64,000 bases of DNA from an uncultured Collinsella sp. (GTDB lineage Bacteria > Actinomycetota > Coriobacteriia > Coriobacteriales > Coriobacteriaceae): positions 65,874-129,873 of the forward strand of contig CAUHCN010000002.1 in NCBI GenBank assembly GCA_959604825.1, in the 5' to 3' direction. Positions 26,492-37,807 of the stretch are shown piece after piece. The position numbers and the translations under genes are program-made. Numbering within the stretch: the stretch's first letter is position 1; each line of letters opens with the position of its first letter. The notes under the pieces are model-generated. The model worked only from the letters and a program-made list of their open reading frames with translations, was not told the DNA's origin and did no database searches.

Positions 26492-26869
26492 ATGATTCCC
26501 GGATCGAACAAGGACCATCCGTCCTTTTTAAAGTCGTTTTCTTACGCCATGGAGGGCTTCGTCACCGCCGTCAAGACCGAGCGCAACATTAAGGTCATGC
26601 TCGTGGCGGGCGTGTGCACCGTCATTGCCGGCTGCATCGTGGGGCTCGACATTGCCGAGTGGGCCACGATTATCATCTGTTGTGGCCTGGTGATTCACGG
26701 CGAGCTGTGCAACACCGCTATGGAGGCTATCGTCGACCTAGCGACCCAGGAGCTCCATCCGCTGGCCAAGCGTGCGAAGGACATCGCCGCCGCCTCTGTA
26801 TACGTTCTTTCCATCACCGCCGCGATTGTGGGCGTGCTGGTATTTGCCCACGCGCTCGGCTTTATTTAG
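26492..26869 (+). CDS. dgkA: diacylglycerol/undecaprenol kinase
   Basis: This 125-residue integral membrane kinase phosphorylates undecaprenol or diacylglycerol, recycling lipid carriers for the cell wall. Three hydrophobic helices are visible (about 37-55, 60-78, 100-120). The catalytic glutamates lie in IHGELCNTAMEAIVDL. The N-terminal SYAMEGFVTAVKTERNIKV is the family amphipathic segment. In Gram-positives this gene commonly sits between ybeY and era, as here. Confidence 0.92.
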   Translation: MIPGSNKDHPSFLKSFSYAMEGFVTAVKTERNIKVMLVAGVCTVIAGCIVGLDIAEWATIIICCGLVIHGELCNTAMEAIVDLATQELHPLAKRAKDIAAASVYVLSITAAIVGVLVFAHALGFI

Positions 26870-26881
26870 AAAGGGATTCCC

Positions 26882-27949
26882 ATGTCCGACAATATGCAGT
26901 CTACCGATGAGATTTTGGACGACGAGTCCCCGGATGCTAAGGCGACCGAGGCCTATGAGGAAGTCGAGGAGTTCGACCCGTTTGAGGGCATGAGCGACGA
27001 GGAGCTCGACGCCCCGTGCGATGAGGACGACAGCCTCGCGGGCTTTGGCGACGTTGAGCCCGGTTTCCGCAGTGGCTTCGTGGCCTTGGTCGGCCGCCCC
27101 AACGCCGGTAAGTCAACGCTGCTCAACGCCTGCTATGGCAAAAAGGTCGCCATCACCTCGCCGGTGGCCCAGACGACCCGCCGCCGCATGCGCGCCGTCG
27201 TCAACCGCCCCGGCTACCAGCTGGTCTTTGTCGATACCCCGGGTATCCACAAGCCCAAGGACGGCCTGGGGTCCGAGCTCAACAAGAGCGCGCTGTTCGA
27301 GCTGAACGATGTCGATGTTGTCGCGTTTTTGATTGATGCCACCAAACCGATCGGCAGGGGAGACGCCTGGGTTGCCGAGCGTGTCAAGAATGCCCGTTCC
27401 AAGAAGGTCCTGGTGCTCACCAAGGCCGATGAAGCCGACCCCGCACAGGTCATGGAGCAGCTTAAGGCCGCCCACGAGCTTATGGAATATGACGACGAGA
27501 TCGTGACGTCGTCGGTCAAGAACTTTAACGTCGATGCCTTCATCGAGACCGTTGCGCACTTTTTGCCCGAGGGTCCGCGTTGGTTCCCCGAGGACATGGG
27601 TACCGACGCTTCCGACGAGACGCTCGTTGCCGAGTTTGTGCGCGAAAAGGTCTTGCGCCGCACCCGTGATGAGATTCCGCACTCCGTTGGCGTTATTTGC
27701 GATGCGCTCGAGCAGACCAAGAAGGTGCTGCGTGTGCACGCCACCATTTATGTCGAGCGCGAGGGCCAAAAGGGCATCATCATCGGCAAGGGCGGCGAGA
27801 TGATCAAACATATCGGCATCGACGCCCGTCGCGACCTTGAGCGCATCTTTGGCACCCAGGTCTTTTTGGAGCTGGACGTGAAGGTCAAGGCCGGCTGGCG
27901 TGACGACGAGGCCCAGATTCGCCGCTTTGGCTATAACGCCGAGGATTAG
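26882..27949 (+). CDS. era: GTPase Era with an acidic N-terminal extension
   Basis: Era binds the 3' end of 16S rRNA and checks 30S assembly. It has the G domain (P-loop GRPNAGKSTLLN, DTPGIHKP, TKAD) and a C-terminal KH domain with GIIIGKGGEMIKHIG. At 355 residues it is about 55-60 longer than usual, because a strongly acidic, probably disordered segment rich in Asp and Glu precedes the G domain. The gene lies between dgkA and recO in the usual order. Confidence 0.95.
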   Translation: MSDNMQSTDEILDDESPDAKATEAYEEVEEFDPFEGMSDEELDAPCDEDDSLAGFGDVEPGFRSGFVALVGRPNAGKSTLLNACYGKKVAITSPVAQTTRRRMRAVVNRPGYQLVFVDTPGIHKPKDGLGSELNKSALFELNDVDVVAFLIDATKPIGRGDAWVAERVKNARSKKVLVLTKADEADPAQVMEQLKAAHELMEYDDEIVTSSVKNFNVDAFIETVAHFLPEGPRWFPEDMGTDASDETLVAEFVREKVLRRTRDEIPHSVGVICDALEQTKKVLRVHATIYVEREGQKGIIIGKGGEMIKHIGIDARRDLERIFGTQVFLELDVKVKAGWRDDEAQIRRFGYNAED

Positions 27950-27964
27950 GGACACGCGGCGCGA

Positions 27965-28714
27965 ATGGCAGGTTCTCGTACATATCGCACGAAGGTGCTC
28001 GTCCTCGATAAGACCAAGCTCAAAGAGACGGACCTGATCCTGACGATGCTTGACGAGCGGGGTCGGCAGGTTCGTGCCGTGGCAAAGGGCGCGCGCAAAC
28101 CCGGTGGACGCCTGGCTGCGCGCTGCGAGCTGTTCTGTACCGTCGATATGTTGCTCGCGCATGGACGCTCGCTCGACGTTGTTTCTCAGGCCGAGCTTTT
28201 GGAAGCGCCGGTTGGCGCCGCGCCCGATTACGAGACGACCTGCGCCGCAAGCGCGATTGCCGAGGTCGCGCGCGTGTGCTCATTCGAGGACGCCGAGGAC
28301 CCGTTCACCTTTGCCATCACGCAGCGAGCGCTTGCCCTGGTGGGCAGCGGGCTCGACGCGGCGCATATGGATCTACTTGTGGCGGCATATGTCTTTAAGC
28401 TGCTGTCGCATGTTGGCTATCGACCCGATTTTTCGGCCTGCGTGCTATGCGGAGACCCCATGCTGTCGTATTTTTCGCCCCAGGCGGGCGGTCTCATGTG
28501 CGGGTCGTGTGCGTCGAGCGTTTCGGGTGCCGAGCTGGTTTCGACCGGCGAGGTCGCATGGCTGCGCGCCCTCATGTCCATGACCTTCGATGTGCTTATG
28601 ACCGAGAGGATCGACCCCCATACAGCAGCTTTTTTGCTCGGGCTTTCGCATGTGTGGGCGGCGACGCATACCGACCAGCGCCTCCGTGCGATGGAATTCA
28701 TGTTGGGTCGGTGA
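27965..28714 (+). CDS. recO: DNA repair protein RecO
   Basis: RecO helps load RecA onto SSB-coated single-stranded DNA. The 249-residue protein has an N-terminal OB fold (TKVLVLDKTKLKETDLILT) and a helical domain with zinc-type cysteine pairs CVLCGD and CGSC. No strong ribosome-binding site precedes ATG 27965. It is the last gene of the run from lepA to recO before rpsO. Confidence 0.9.
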   Translation: MAGSRTYRTKVLVLDKTKLKETDLILTMLDERGRQVRAVAKGARKPGGRLAARCELFCTVDMLLAHGRSLDVVSQAELLEAPVGAAPDYETTCAASAIAEVARVCSFEDAEDPFTFAITQRALALVGSGLDAAHMDLLVAAYVFKLLSHVGYRPDFSACVLCGDPMLSYFSPQAGGLMCGSCASSVSGAELVSTGEVAWLRALMSMTFDVLMTERIDPHTAAFLLGLSHVWAATHTDQRLRAMEFMLGR

Positions 28715-28738
28715 TGATGCGCATGGGCGGTCTGCTTG

Positions 28739-28747
28739 TGGTAACAT
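28739..28747 (+). promoter_or_regulatory. candidate rpsO promoter (TGGTAACAT)
   Basis: TGGTAACAT is an extended -10-like sequence 105 bases before rpsO. No matching -35 was identified. Confidence 0.35.
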
Positions 28748-28815
28748 ACCGACCTGTTGGTACCTCGACCTTGGTTGCTCGCTCCACCGGCGGCTTCCCA
28801 GTCCGAGGCGAATAG

Positions 28816-28833
28816 TGTCGCCCGCGGGCGACA
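28816..28833 (+). promoter_or_regulatory. perfect 18-bp palindrome in the rpsO leader
   Basis: TGTCGCCCG is followed at once by its reverse complement CGGGCGACA, ending 19 bases before the rpsO start. Such leader structures are often bound by S15 for feedback control; that role is inferred from position. Confidence 0.5.
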
Positions 28834-28852
28834 AGAAACGAAAGGTGAAACA

Positions 28853-29131
28853 ATGACTGTTTCCAAAGAGCGCAAGGCTGAGCTGACTGCCCAGTTCGGT
28901 AACACCCCGGTCGACACCGGCAACCCCAAGGTTCAGGTCGCCATCCTGTCCGAGCGCATCAAGGAGCTGACCGAGCACATGAAGTCCCACCAGAAGGACT
29001 TCCACACCCGTCGTGGCCTGCTCATGCTCGTCGGCCGTCGTCGTCGTCTTCTCTCCTACATCAAGAAGAACGACATCGTCGAGTACCGTGAGCTCATCAA
29101 GGCTCTGGGCATCCGCGACAACATCCAGTAA
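28853..29131 (+). CDS. rpsO: 30S ribosomal protein S15
   Basis: S15 is a primary 16S rRNA-binding protein. The 92-residue product has the family core TGNPKVQVAILSERI, HQKDFHTRRGLLMLV and RRRRLLSYIKKND. ATG 28853 is set by AAAGGTGAAA just upstream. It is followed by a terminator and then pnp, the rpsO-pnp linkage conserved in most bacteria. Confidence 0.97.
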   Translation: MTVSKERKAELTAQFGNTPVDTGNPKVQVAILSERIKELTEHMKSHQKDFHTRRGLLMLVGRRRRLLSYIKKNDIVEYRELIKALGIRDNIQ

Positions 29132-29144
29132 GGATTTGTACATG

Positions 29145-29180
29145 CTAAGAGCGTCCTGCGCAGCGGGGCGCTCTTTTTGT
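29145..29180 (+). terminator. rpsO terminator
   Basis: AAGAGCG-TCC pairs with GG-GCGCTCTT, followed by TTTTT. Some read-through into pnp is likely, as in other bacteria. Confidence 0.85.
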
Positions 29181-29245
29181 GTAAGGGCGCGAACAATCAC
29201 GCTCTGAAGCGTGGCGGGGGCAGGGGGCCCGCGTCACATGAGAAG

Positions 29246-29268
29246 CCCACAGGCAAGGGGCCTGTGGG
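29246..29268 (+). promoter_or_regulatory. pnp leader hairpin next to the ribosome-binding site
   Basis: CCCACAGGC (29246-29254) pairs with GCCTGTGGG (29260-29268), just before AAAGGAG. Its position matches leader stem-loops through which PNPase autoregulates in enterobacteria; that mechanism is inferred here. Confidence 0.5.
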
Positions 29269-29281
29269 GTAAAGGAGAACA

Positions 29282-31528
<2,247 letters not shown>

Positions 31529-31551
31529 CAGCCGTACATAACCAGCACCGC

Positions 31552-31584
31552 AAGGGCGACTCCGGACAGGGGTCGCCCTTTTGC
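31552..31584 (+). terminator. pnp terminator
   Basis: AAGGGCGACTCC and GGGGTCGCCCTT pair with one G-U, separated by GGACA and followed by TT. The short T-run suggests partial read-through. Confidence 0.8.
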
Positions 31585-31627
31585 TTGCGCCCGGGAGGGC
31601 CGCATATGAAGTTTCCTGCTCTACGGG

Positions 31628-31778
31628 AAACCGGCGGGATAGACCGGTTTGGATGGGGCTTTGATGCATGGGTGGTCTGTTGGTGGGCAAATGGGTATCA
31701 TACTGTGGTTATTGCATCGACTCTGCGATGCATGTTTGTACGTTCCCGACGGTCGGTTTGCCAGAAGCGCCCCGTCGG
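31628..31778 (+). promoter_or_regulatory. rnj upstream region with promoter element and hairpins
   Basis: The 290-base gap before rnj holds AAACCGG/CCGGTTT (31628-31650), an extended -10 GGGTATCAT (31693-31701), TGCATCG-ACTCTG-CGATGCA (31713-31732), and CCGACGG (31746-31752) pairing with CCGTCGG (31772-31778). The latter two would be in the rnj leader. They may be sites for RNase self-regulation. Confidence 0.4.
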
Positions 31779-31820
31779 TTGTTCCAGACCCGTTTCGAAG
31801 AAAGGAAACCACACTAACCT

Positions 31821-33491
31821 ATGGCAGCTAAAAAATCATCTCCCTTGAAGATCATCCCGCTCGGCGGCCTTGATGGCATCGGCAAGAACATGACGGTCTT
31901 CGAGTGCGGCGACGACATGGTGCTCGTCGACGCCGGTCTTATGTTCCCGGATGACTCCCAGCCCGGTATCGACCTGGTGCTTCCCGACTACACCTATGTT
32001 CTGGAGAACGAGGAGAAGCTCCGCGGTATCATCGTTACTCACGGCCACGAGGACCACACCGGTTCGCTTCCGTACCTGCTGCAGGACCTCAACAACAAGG
32101 TGCCCATCTTCTCGAGCAAGCTGACGCTCGGTTTTATCGAGGGCAAGCTTTCTGAGTTCCGCATCCGCGCACCCAAGTTCCGCGAGGTCAAGGGCGGCAG
32201 CCATGTCAACCTCGGCGGCATCTCGCTCGACTTCTTCTCGATGACGCACTCCATCCCCGGCGCTCTGGGCGTGTTCATCCGCACCAATCAGGGCACCGTT
32301 ATGCACACCGGCGACTTTAAGCTCGACCAGACGCCCATCGATGGCGTCACGCCCGACTATGCCGCTATCAGCCGCTTTGCCAAGCAGGGCATCGACCTGC
32401 TGCTTTCCGACTCCACTAATGCCACGGTTCCCGGCTTTACCAAGTCCGAGGCCGAGGTTGGTCCCAACCTGCTGCACGCCATCAAGAACGCCCCGGGTCG
32501 CGTGTTCGTCGCATCGTTCTCGAGCCACATCCATCGTTTGCAGCAGATCTGCGATGCCGCCCGCAAGTGCGGCCGTAAGGTCGTTGTGACCGGTCGCTCC
32601 ATGCTCACGAACACCCGCGTGGCGCGCGAGCTCGGTTATCTCAACATCGATGATGCCGATATCATCGATGCCTTCGATATTGATAACCTGCCTGACGACA
32701 AGATCGTCGTCATGTGCACTGGTTCGCAGGGCGAGCCGCTGTCGGCCCTGTCCCGCATGGCCAATGGCGAGCACAAGACGCTCTCCATCCACGAGGGCGA
32801 TACCGTTATCCTTTCGGCAACTCCCGTTCCTGGCAACGAGAAGGCCGTCCAGCAGGTCGTCAACAGCCTGGCCAAGCTCGGCTGCGACGTGTGGGATAAG
32901 AACCGCGCTCTCGTCCACGTCTCGGGTCACGGTAGCCAGGAGGAGCTCAAGCTCCTGATGGCCATGGCCAAGCCCACGTACTTTATGCCGGTTCACGGTG
33001 AGGCCGTGCATCTGCGCGCCCATGCCCAGCTGGCCCGCAAGATGGGCATCAAGGACGATCATATCTTTATCCTCGATAACGGCGACACGCTCGAGATGCG
33101 CGGTGGTATCGTCAAGCGCGGTACGCCCGTCGAGTCCGGTGTCGTTTACGTCGACGGCCTGCGTATCGGCGATACCGACCCCATCGTCCTGCGCGATCGC
33201 CAGAAGCTCGCCAACGACGGTATGGTCACGGCCGTTGCCATCGTCTCCCTCAAACACAAGAAGATCGAGGCCATCGAGTTCTCGGGCCGCGGCGTCTCGT
33301 TTGCCATCGACGACCAGTTCTCCGAGGATGCCTCCGCGTCCATTATGAAGACGATCGAGAAGGGTAAGTTTAGCTTTACCAGCAGCGGTTCCGATGCCAT
33401 TCGCAAGGCCGTGCGCGATTCGCTCTCTAACTTTATCTGGAGCCGTACGCGCACCCGTCCGATGATCATCCCGGTCGTCATGGAGGTTTAG
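31821..33491 (+). CDS. rnj: ribonuclease J
   Basis: RNase J is a metallo-beta-lactamase/beta-CASP ribonuclease with endonuclease and 5' exonuclease activity, central to mRNA decay in organisms without RNase E. The 556 residues contain THGHEDHTGSLPY, HTGDFKLD, SDSTNA, the beta-CASP segments VVTGRSM and CTGSQGEP, and HVSGHG and PVHGE near 375-395. ATG 31821 follows AAAGGAAA. The stop is one base from the ftsK start, giving an rnj-ftsK operon. Confidence 0.96.
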   Translation: MAAKKSSPLKIIPLGGLDGIGKNMTVFECGDDMVLVDAGLMFPDDSQPGIDLVLPDYTYVLENEEKLRGIIVTHGHEDHTGSLPYLLQDLNNKVPIFSSKLTLGFIEGKLSEFRIRAPKFREVKGGSHVNLGGISLDFFSMTHSIPGALGVFIRTNQGTVMHTGDFKLDQTPIDGVTPDYAAISRFAKQGIDLLLSDSTNATVPGFTKSEAEVGPNLLHAIKNAPGRVFVASFSSHIHRLQQICDAARKCGRKVVVTGRSMLTNTRVARELGYLNIDDADIIDAFDIDNLPDDKIVVMCTGSQGEPLSALSRMANGEHKTLSIHEGDTVILSATPVPGNEKAVQQVVNSLAKLGCDVWDKNRALVHVSGHGSQEELKLLMAMAKPTYFMPVHGEAVHLRAHAQLARKMGIKDDHIFILDNGDTLEMRGGIVKRGTPVESGVVYVDGLRIGDTDPIVLRDRQKLANDGMVTAVAIVSLKHKKIEAIEFSGRGVSFAIDDQFSEDASASIMKTIEKGKFSFTSSGSDAIRKAVRDSLSNFIWSRTRTRPMIIPVVMEV

Positions 33492-33492
33492 T

Positions 33493-36270
33493 TTGGCGCG
33501 CGGATCTGCACAAAACGCCAAAGGCAATAAGGCCAATAACCAACCGGCATCTGCTAAGGGTGCCGGTTCCCATCTGCGTGCCAATAAGGGCCATGAGGCA
33601 GACTTCGACGATTTTGAGCCCTTGGTCGAGCCTTCGGCCAATCGCGATATCGCCGGCGTGGTCATTGCCGTTTTGGCGATCGCTTCCTTCATTGCCGTGA
33701 TCTCACCGGCAACAGCGCCCGTGACGGCTGCTGTTGCCGGGTTCTATCACCTGGGCTTTGGCCTGGGCGCCTACGTGCTGCCGATCGTCATCTTGCTGTT
33801 TGCCGCCACGCTCTTTTTGGGTGAGGACTCGCCGCTCAACGTGCGCTCTGTTGCGGGCGGTGCCGTGGTCTTTATCGCCGTCGTCTCCATTCTTTCGCTG
33901 ATGGTGCCGGGCACGAGCGATTCGTGCGACCTTATGTTTACGCCGCAGAACCTTTCCGTGTCGGGTGGCTACATTGGTGCGTTTATTGCGAGTGCGCTGC
34001 AGAATGCCCTGGGTAAGCCTGTCGCGATGGTGGTTCTGTTGGGTCTGGCCGTCGTTGGTTTTGTCATCATTGGCTTTTCGGTGGGCGGTGTGCTGCGCTC
34101 TGCCCGCGATCGTGCGGCAGATTTTGCCGAACGCCGTCGTGCCGATGTCAACGCCAGCCCGTGGGGTGACGACGAAGCCCTGTCGGTGCCCGGCGTTGCC
34201 CGTCCGCACCTGAGCATTCTTCGTCAAAAGGGCTCCGATGCTGCCGTGACCACGGTCATGGGCAACGATGTGGACCCGGTTTTGGACGATGACGACGAGG
34301 ACGATGACCCATTTGTCGACGTATCCGAGTCGGTTGAAGCCGAGCGCGCCAAGACCACGCTGCTGCCGCGCCGCCATGCCAAGAAGGGCAAGGCTGCGCC
34401 CAAGCTCAACACAAGCGAGCCCGACCCTTCTTGGTCCGATAGCGAGATTGAGCTCACCGAGGGTGACGACGAGGACGACGAGGCTCCGCTCGAGACCGCC
34501 AAGACAACCTTGCTGCCGCGTCGCCACGCCAAGCGCGGGCAGGTCACTGGACAGCTTTCGATGGAGGACGATCCGGACAAGATCGACGAGTCCGAGCCGC
34601 CGTTTGCCGTGAATCCCGTCTCGGCCGCACCTCAGATTCCCGACTTCCTGAAGCATCCCAAGGTTGCCGATGCGCCTGCCACGAGTGCTGTCGAATCGGC
34701 TGCGGCTCGTGATGGGGGAGTGGACGACGGCGCCGCAGATAACGAGGGCGAAGAAGAGGACGGCCTCAAGCTTCCGCCGCTCGAAATCCTACATGCCAAC
34801 CCGCAGTCGGCTTCTGCCGCGTCTTCGGATAAGGAGCTGGAGCAGACCGCTGAGTCACTGCAATCCACCTTGCTTGAGTTTGGCCGCAGTGCCCGCGTGG
34901 TCGGCTGGATCGCCGGCCCCACGGTGACGACCTTTAAGCTGCAACCTGGCGAGGGCGAGCGCGTGAGCAAGATTTCGAGCCTCGAGGACGATATTGCGCT
35001 TTCGCTCGCCGCCCAGTCGGTTCGTATCTTTGCCCCGATCCCCGGCACCTCGCTCGTGGGCATCGAGATTCCCAACCGCAAGCGCCAGAACGTCAATCTG
35101 GGCGACGTACTGCCCTATGTGAAGGGCGGTCCGCTCGAGCTTGCCATCGGCCGCGACGCCGAGGGCACGCCGGTCGTCGCCGACCTCGCCAAGATGCCTC
35201 ACCTGTTGATCGCCGGTACGACCGGTTCTGGTAAGTCGGTGATGATCAATTCCATCATCACGACCTTGCTCATGCGCGCCCTTCCCGAGGACGTTCGCCT
35301 GATCATGGTCGACCCCAAGCGCGTCGAGCTTGCGGGCTATAACGGTCTGCCGCATCTCTATGTGCCCGTGGTGACCGAGCCCAAGCAGGCCGCGAGCGCC
35401 CTGCAGTGGGCCGTGTCCGAAATGGAGCGCCGCCTGAAGGTATTCGAACGCCTCAACGTCCGTAAGATTTCGACCTATAACGAAAAGCAGGCCGCCGGCG
35501 AGTTTGAGCATTACGACAACCCGCCTCAAAAGATGCCCTACCTGGTCATTATCATTGACGAGCTCTCTGACCTGATGATGGTTGCCGGTAAGGATGTCGA
35601 GGCCTCGATCGTGCGTATTGCACAGCTGGGCCGCGCCGCCGGTATTCACCTGATCGTTGCCACGCAGCGCCCCAGCTCCAACGTGGTGACGGGCCTTATC
35701 AAGGCCAACATCACCAACCGCATCGCCTTTAACGTCGCCACGGGCATCGACTCGCGCGTCATCATCGACCAGATGGGTGCCGAGAAGCTCACCGGTTTGG
35801 GCGACATGCTGTTCTCCAAGGTCGACTGGGGCAAGCCCCGCCGTATCCAGGGCTGCTTTGTCTCGGACGACGAAATCAACGAGATTGTCGAGTTCGTTAA
35901 GTCGCAGAGCGAGCCCGACTACCACGAGGAGATTCTGTCCGCCGTGGCGCCCGCTTCCATGTCCATGGCTGGTGGCGGCATTGTCCGCACCGGAGTCGCC
36001 GAGCCGCAAGACGATGATCCGCTCATTTGGGAAGCCGCCCATATTGTGGTGGAATCGCAGCTGGGCTCCACATCTGGCCTGCAACGCCGCCTGAAGGTTG
36101 GCTATGCGCGTGCCGGGCGTATTATGGACATGCTGGAAGAAAAGGGTGTCGTCGGCCCGCCCGACGGTTCCAAGCCGCGCGAGGTCCTGTTGGACGAGGA
36201 GGGGCTTGCCGCGCTGGAATCTGTCGACGCCGAGATGGCACGTGAAGATCGTGAGTTTGGAGGATTCTGA
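33493..36270 (+). CDS. ftsK: DNA translocase FtsK/SpoIIIE
   Basis: This septal ATPase pumps chromosomal DNA clear of the closing division site. The 925 residues comprise four membrane helices (about 55-200), a long acidic linker, and a motor with Walker A GTTGSGKSVM near residue 575 and Walker B LVIIIDELSDLMM, then a C-terminal winged-helix gamma domain (from about 840) that reads polar DNA motifs. The linker contains two copies of AKTTLLPRRHAK. The start is TTG at 33493 with GGAGG upstream. The stop overlaps the next gene (TGATG). Confidence 0.95.
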   Translation: MARGSAQNAKGNKANNQPASAKGAGSHLRANKGHEADFDDFEPLVEPSANRDIAGVVIAVLAIASFIAVISPATAPVTAAVAGFYHLGFGLGAYVLPIVILLFAATLFLGEDSPLNVRSVAGGAVVFIAVVSILSLMVPGTSDSCDLMFTPQNLSVSGGYIGAFIASALQNALGKPVAMVVLLGLAVVGFVIIGFSVGGVLRSARDRAADFAERRRADVNASPWGDDEALSVPGVARPHLSILRQKGSDAAVTTVMGNDVDPVLDDDDEDDDPFVDVSESVEAERAKTTLLPRRHAKKGKAAPKLNTSEPDPSWSDSEIELTEGDDEDDEAPLETAKTTLLPRRHAKRGQVTGQLSMEDDPDKIDESEPPFAVNPVSAAPQIPDFLKHPKVADAPATSAVESAAARDGGVDDGAADNEGEEEDGLKLPPLEILHANPQSASAASSDKELEQTAESLQSTLLEFGRSARVVGWIAGPTVTTFKLQPGEGERVSKISSLEDDIALSLAAQSVRIFAPIPGTSLVGIEIPNRKRQNVNLGDVLPYVKGGPLELAIGRDAEGTPVVADLAKMPHLLIAGTTGSGKSVMINSIITTLLMRALPEDVRLIMVDPKRVELAGYNGLPHLYVPVVTEPKQAASALQWAVSEMERRLKVFERLNVRKISTYNEKQAAGEFEHYDNPPQKMPYLVIIIDELSDLMMVAGKDVEASIVRIAQLGRAAGIHLIVATQRPSSNVVTGLIKANITNRIAFNVATGIDSRVIIDQMGAEKLTGLGDMLFSKVDWGKPRRIQGCFVSDDEINEIVEFVKSQSEPDYHEEILSAVAPASMSMAGGGIVRTGVAEPQDDDPLIWEAAHIVVESQLGSTSGLQRRLKVGYARAGRIMDMLEEKGVVGPPDGSKPREVLLDEEGLAALESVDAEMAREDREFGGF

Positions 36271-37781
36271 TGGCTGCACGCTTTGGTGACATGCTGCTCG
36301 AGCAGCGTCGCCGAATGGGCCTTTCCATTCAGCAGGTCGCCAACACCATCAAAATCAGGCCGCAGATCATCGAGTTTTTCGAGACCGGTAACTTTGCTTC
36401 GATGCCGCCGCGCGGCTATGCGCAGGGCATGATTTCGAGCTATGCTCGTTTTTTGGGCCTCAATCCGCGCGAGGTCGTCAATGCCTACTTTGACGAACTG
36501 ATGGCATACGAACGCGAGACGTCGCAGCAGGGCGGTCGTTTCCAAGACGCCGCCGGCTACGTCAATTCGCGTTCCTCGGTCGATAACGGGCGCTTCCTGA
36601 TGGTTCAGGGCGGTCGTTCGACTCGCTATGGACAGCGTCCTCAGCAGGCCGGTTATATTACCGAGACGGGTTCGGGCGAGGAGATTCGCTCGCAGCGTGA
36701 CCGGTTCCGCAGTACGCCGATGCCCGAGGACCGTGCACTTCCCGCTGCCCGCGGCGTGGCGCGTGACCCTCGTGCCGGCTACGGCGACGGCGGCTATTCC
36801 GATCGCGGTTACCGTTGTGCCTCTACGGGACGCTCTCGCGGTGGCTATGCGGATGCCGATACCACGCAGGTGACGCCGCGTCTTCGCTCTCAATCTCAGC
36901 CGTGTGGCCAGCGCCCTTCGGCTCCGCGTTCGGGCCAGCGTGGCTATCAAGGCCGCGGTGAACTTGCGCCCCGCTCGGGTCAGCGCGGCCTTCAGGGCCA
37001 GGGTGGCTATCGTGGCCGTTCCGATAGCAATCGTGGTCGTATGCCTCAGGGAGGTGGCCGCAGCAGTTCCAGTCGTGGACGCGGCGGATCTCGTACTCCT
37101 CAAAACAACGGGCTCGATCCGCGTATCGTCTACGCTGGCATCGGTGCCGTGGCGTTGCTGCTGATCGTGCTCATCGTGGTACTTCTGCGCGGCTGCGCAT
37201 CTTCGACGCCCGAAACCACGCCCGAGACGCCTGCTGCTACCAAGACGACGACCAAGAAGTCTTCTAAGAAGACCGAAACGGTCGACGAGGACGAAGACAC
37301 CGATGAGGCGACGGATGAGTCGACCGGTTCGGACGCCACCAAGACGACGGCTAAAAAGGAAGAGAACGAGGCGACGAAGGTCAAGGTCTCCGTTGCCAAG
37401 GGAAAGACCGCGTGGATTGAGGTCAAGGTCGACGGAAAGTCGGTCTATGGCGCCCAGGCGACTGGCCCCTTTGAGCAGGAGTACACGCCTGAGTCCTCGA
37501 TCGAGATCACCACGTCCAAGCCTTCCGATGTCACCGTTACCAAGAACGGCGAAAAGGTCCGTTACGATACCAAGACCTCGGGCGTGGCGCGTGTGACGAT
37601 CACCGTTCCCAAGAAGGAGACGACTGGTTCCGAGAATGGTGAAAGTTCTGATGGTACCGACACCACCGATGGTGCCGACACCACCGACGGCACCGATGCC
37701 CAATCCACGGATGGCGCCGATACCGCAACTGACGACCAGACGCCCACCGATTCTACCGACTATTCGTACGATAGCTACTAA
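36270..37781 (+). CDS. RodZ-like membrane protein with N-terminal helix-turn-helix
   Basis: The 503-residue protein has a RodZ-type HTH_25 domain at 4-70 (FGDMLLEQRRRMGLSIQQVA), then a long Arg-, Gly- and Gln-rich disordered region (about 150-278) with near-repeats of APRSGQRG. One membrane helix follows (about 285-307, IVYAGIGAVALLLIVLIVV), then a Lys/Thr/Glu-rich stretch, a DUF4115-like beta domain (about 370-450), and a Thr/Asp-rich repeated tail. RodZ links the MreB cytoskeleton to wall synthesis in rods. The RG-rich insertion is unusual for the family. It overlaps ftsK by one base. Confidence 0.8.
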   Translation: MAARFGDMLLEQRRRMGLSIQQVANTIKIRPQIIEFFETGNFASMPPRGYAQGMISSYARFLGLNPREVVNAYFDELMAYERETSQQGGRFQDAAGYVNSRSSVDNGRFLMVQGGRSTRYGQRPQQAGYITETGSGEEIRSQRDRFRSTPMPEDRALPAARGVARDPRAGYGDGGYSDRGYRCASTGRSRGGYADADTTQVTPRLRSQSQPCGQRPSAPRSGQRGYQGRGELAPRSGQRGLQGQGGYRGRSDSNRGRMPQGGGRSSSSRGRGGSRTPQNNGLDPRIVYAGIGAVALLLIVLIVVLLRGCASSTPETTPETPAATKTTTKKSSKKTETVDEDEDTDEATDESTGSDATKTTAKKEENEATKVKVSVAKGKTAWIEVKVDGKSVYGAQATGPFEQEYTPESSIEITTSKPSDVTVTKNGEKVRYDTKTSGVARVTITVPKKETTGSENGESSDGTDTTDGADTTDGTDAQSTDGADTATDDQTPTDSTDYSYDSY

Positions 37782-37807
37782 GCCGCTCGTACGCGAAAGG
37801 AAACATC

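Noticed and set aside
34340..34550. FtsK linker repeat read as a sign of gene fusion or recombination
   Set aside because: It is a short peptide repeat in a disordered linker; the flanking domains are in normal order.
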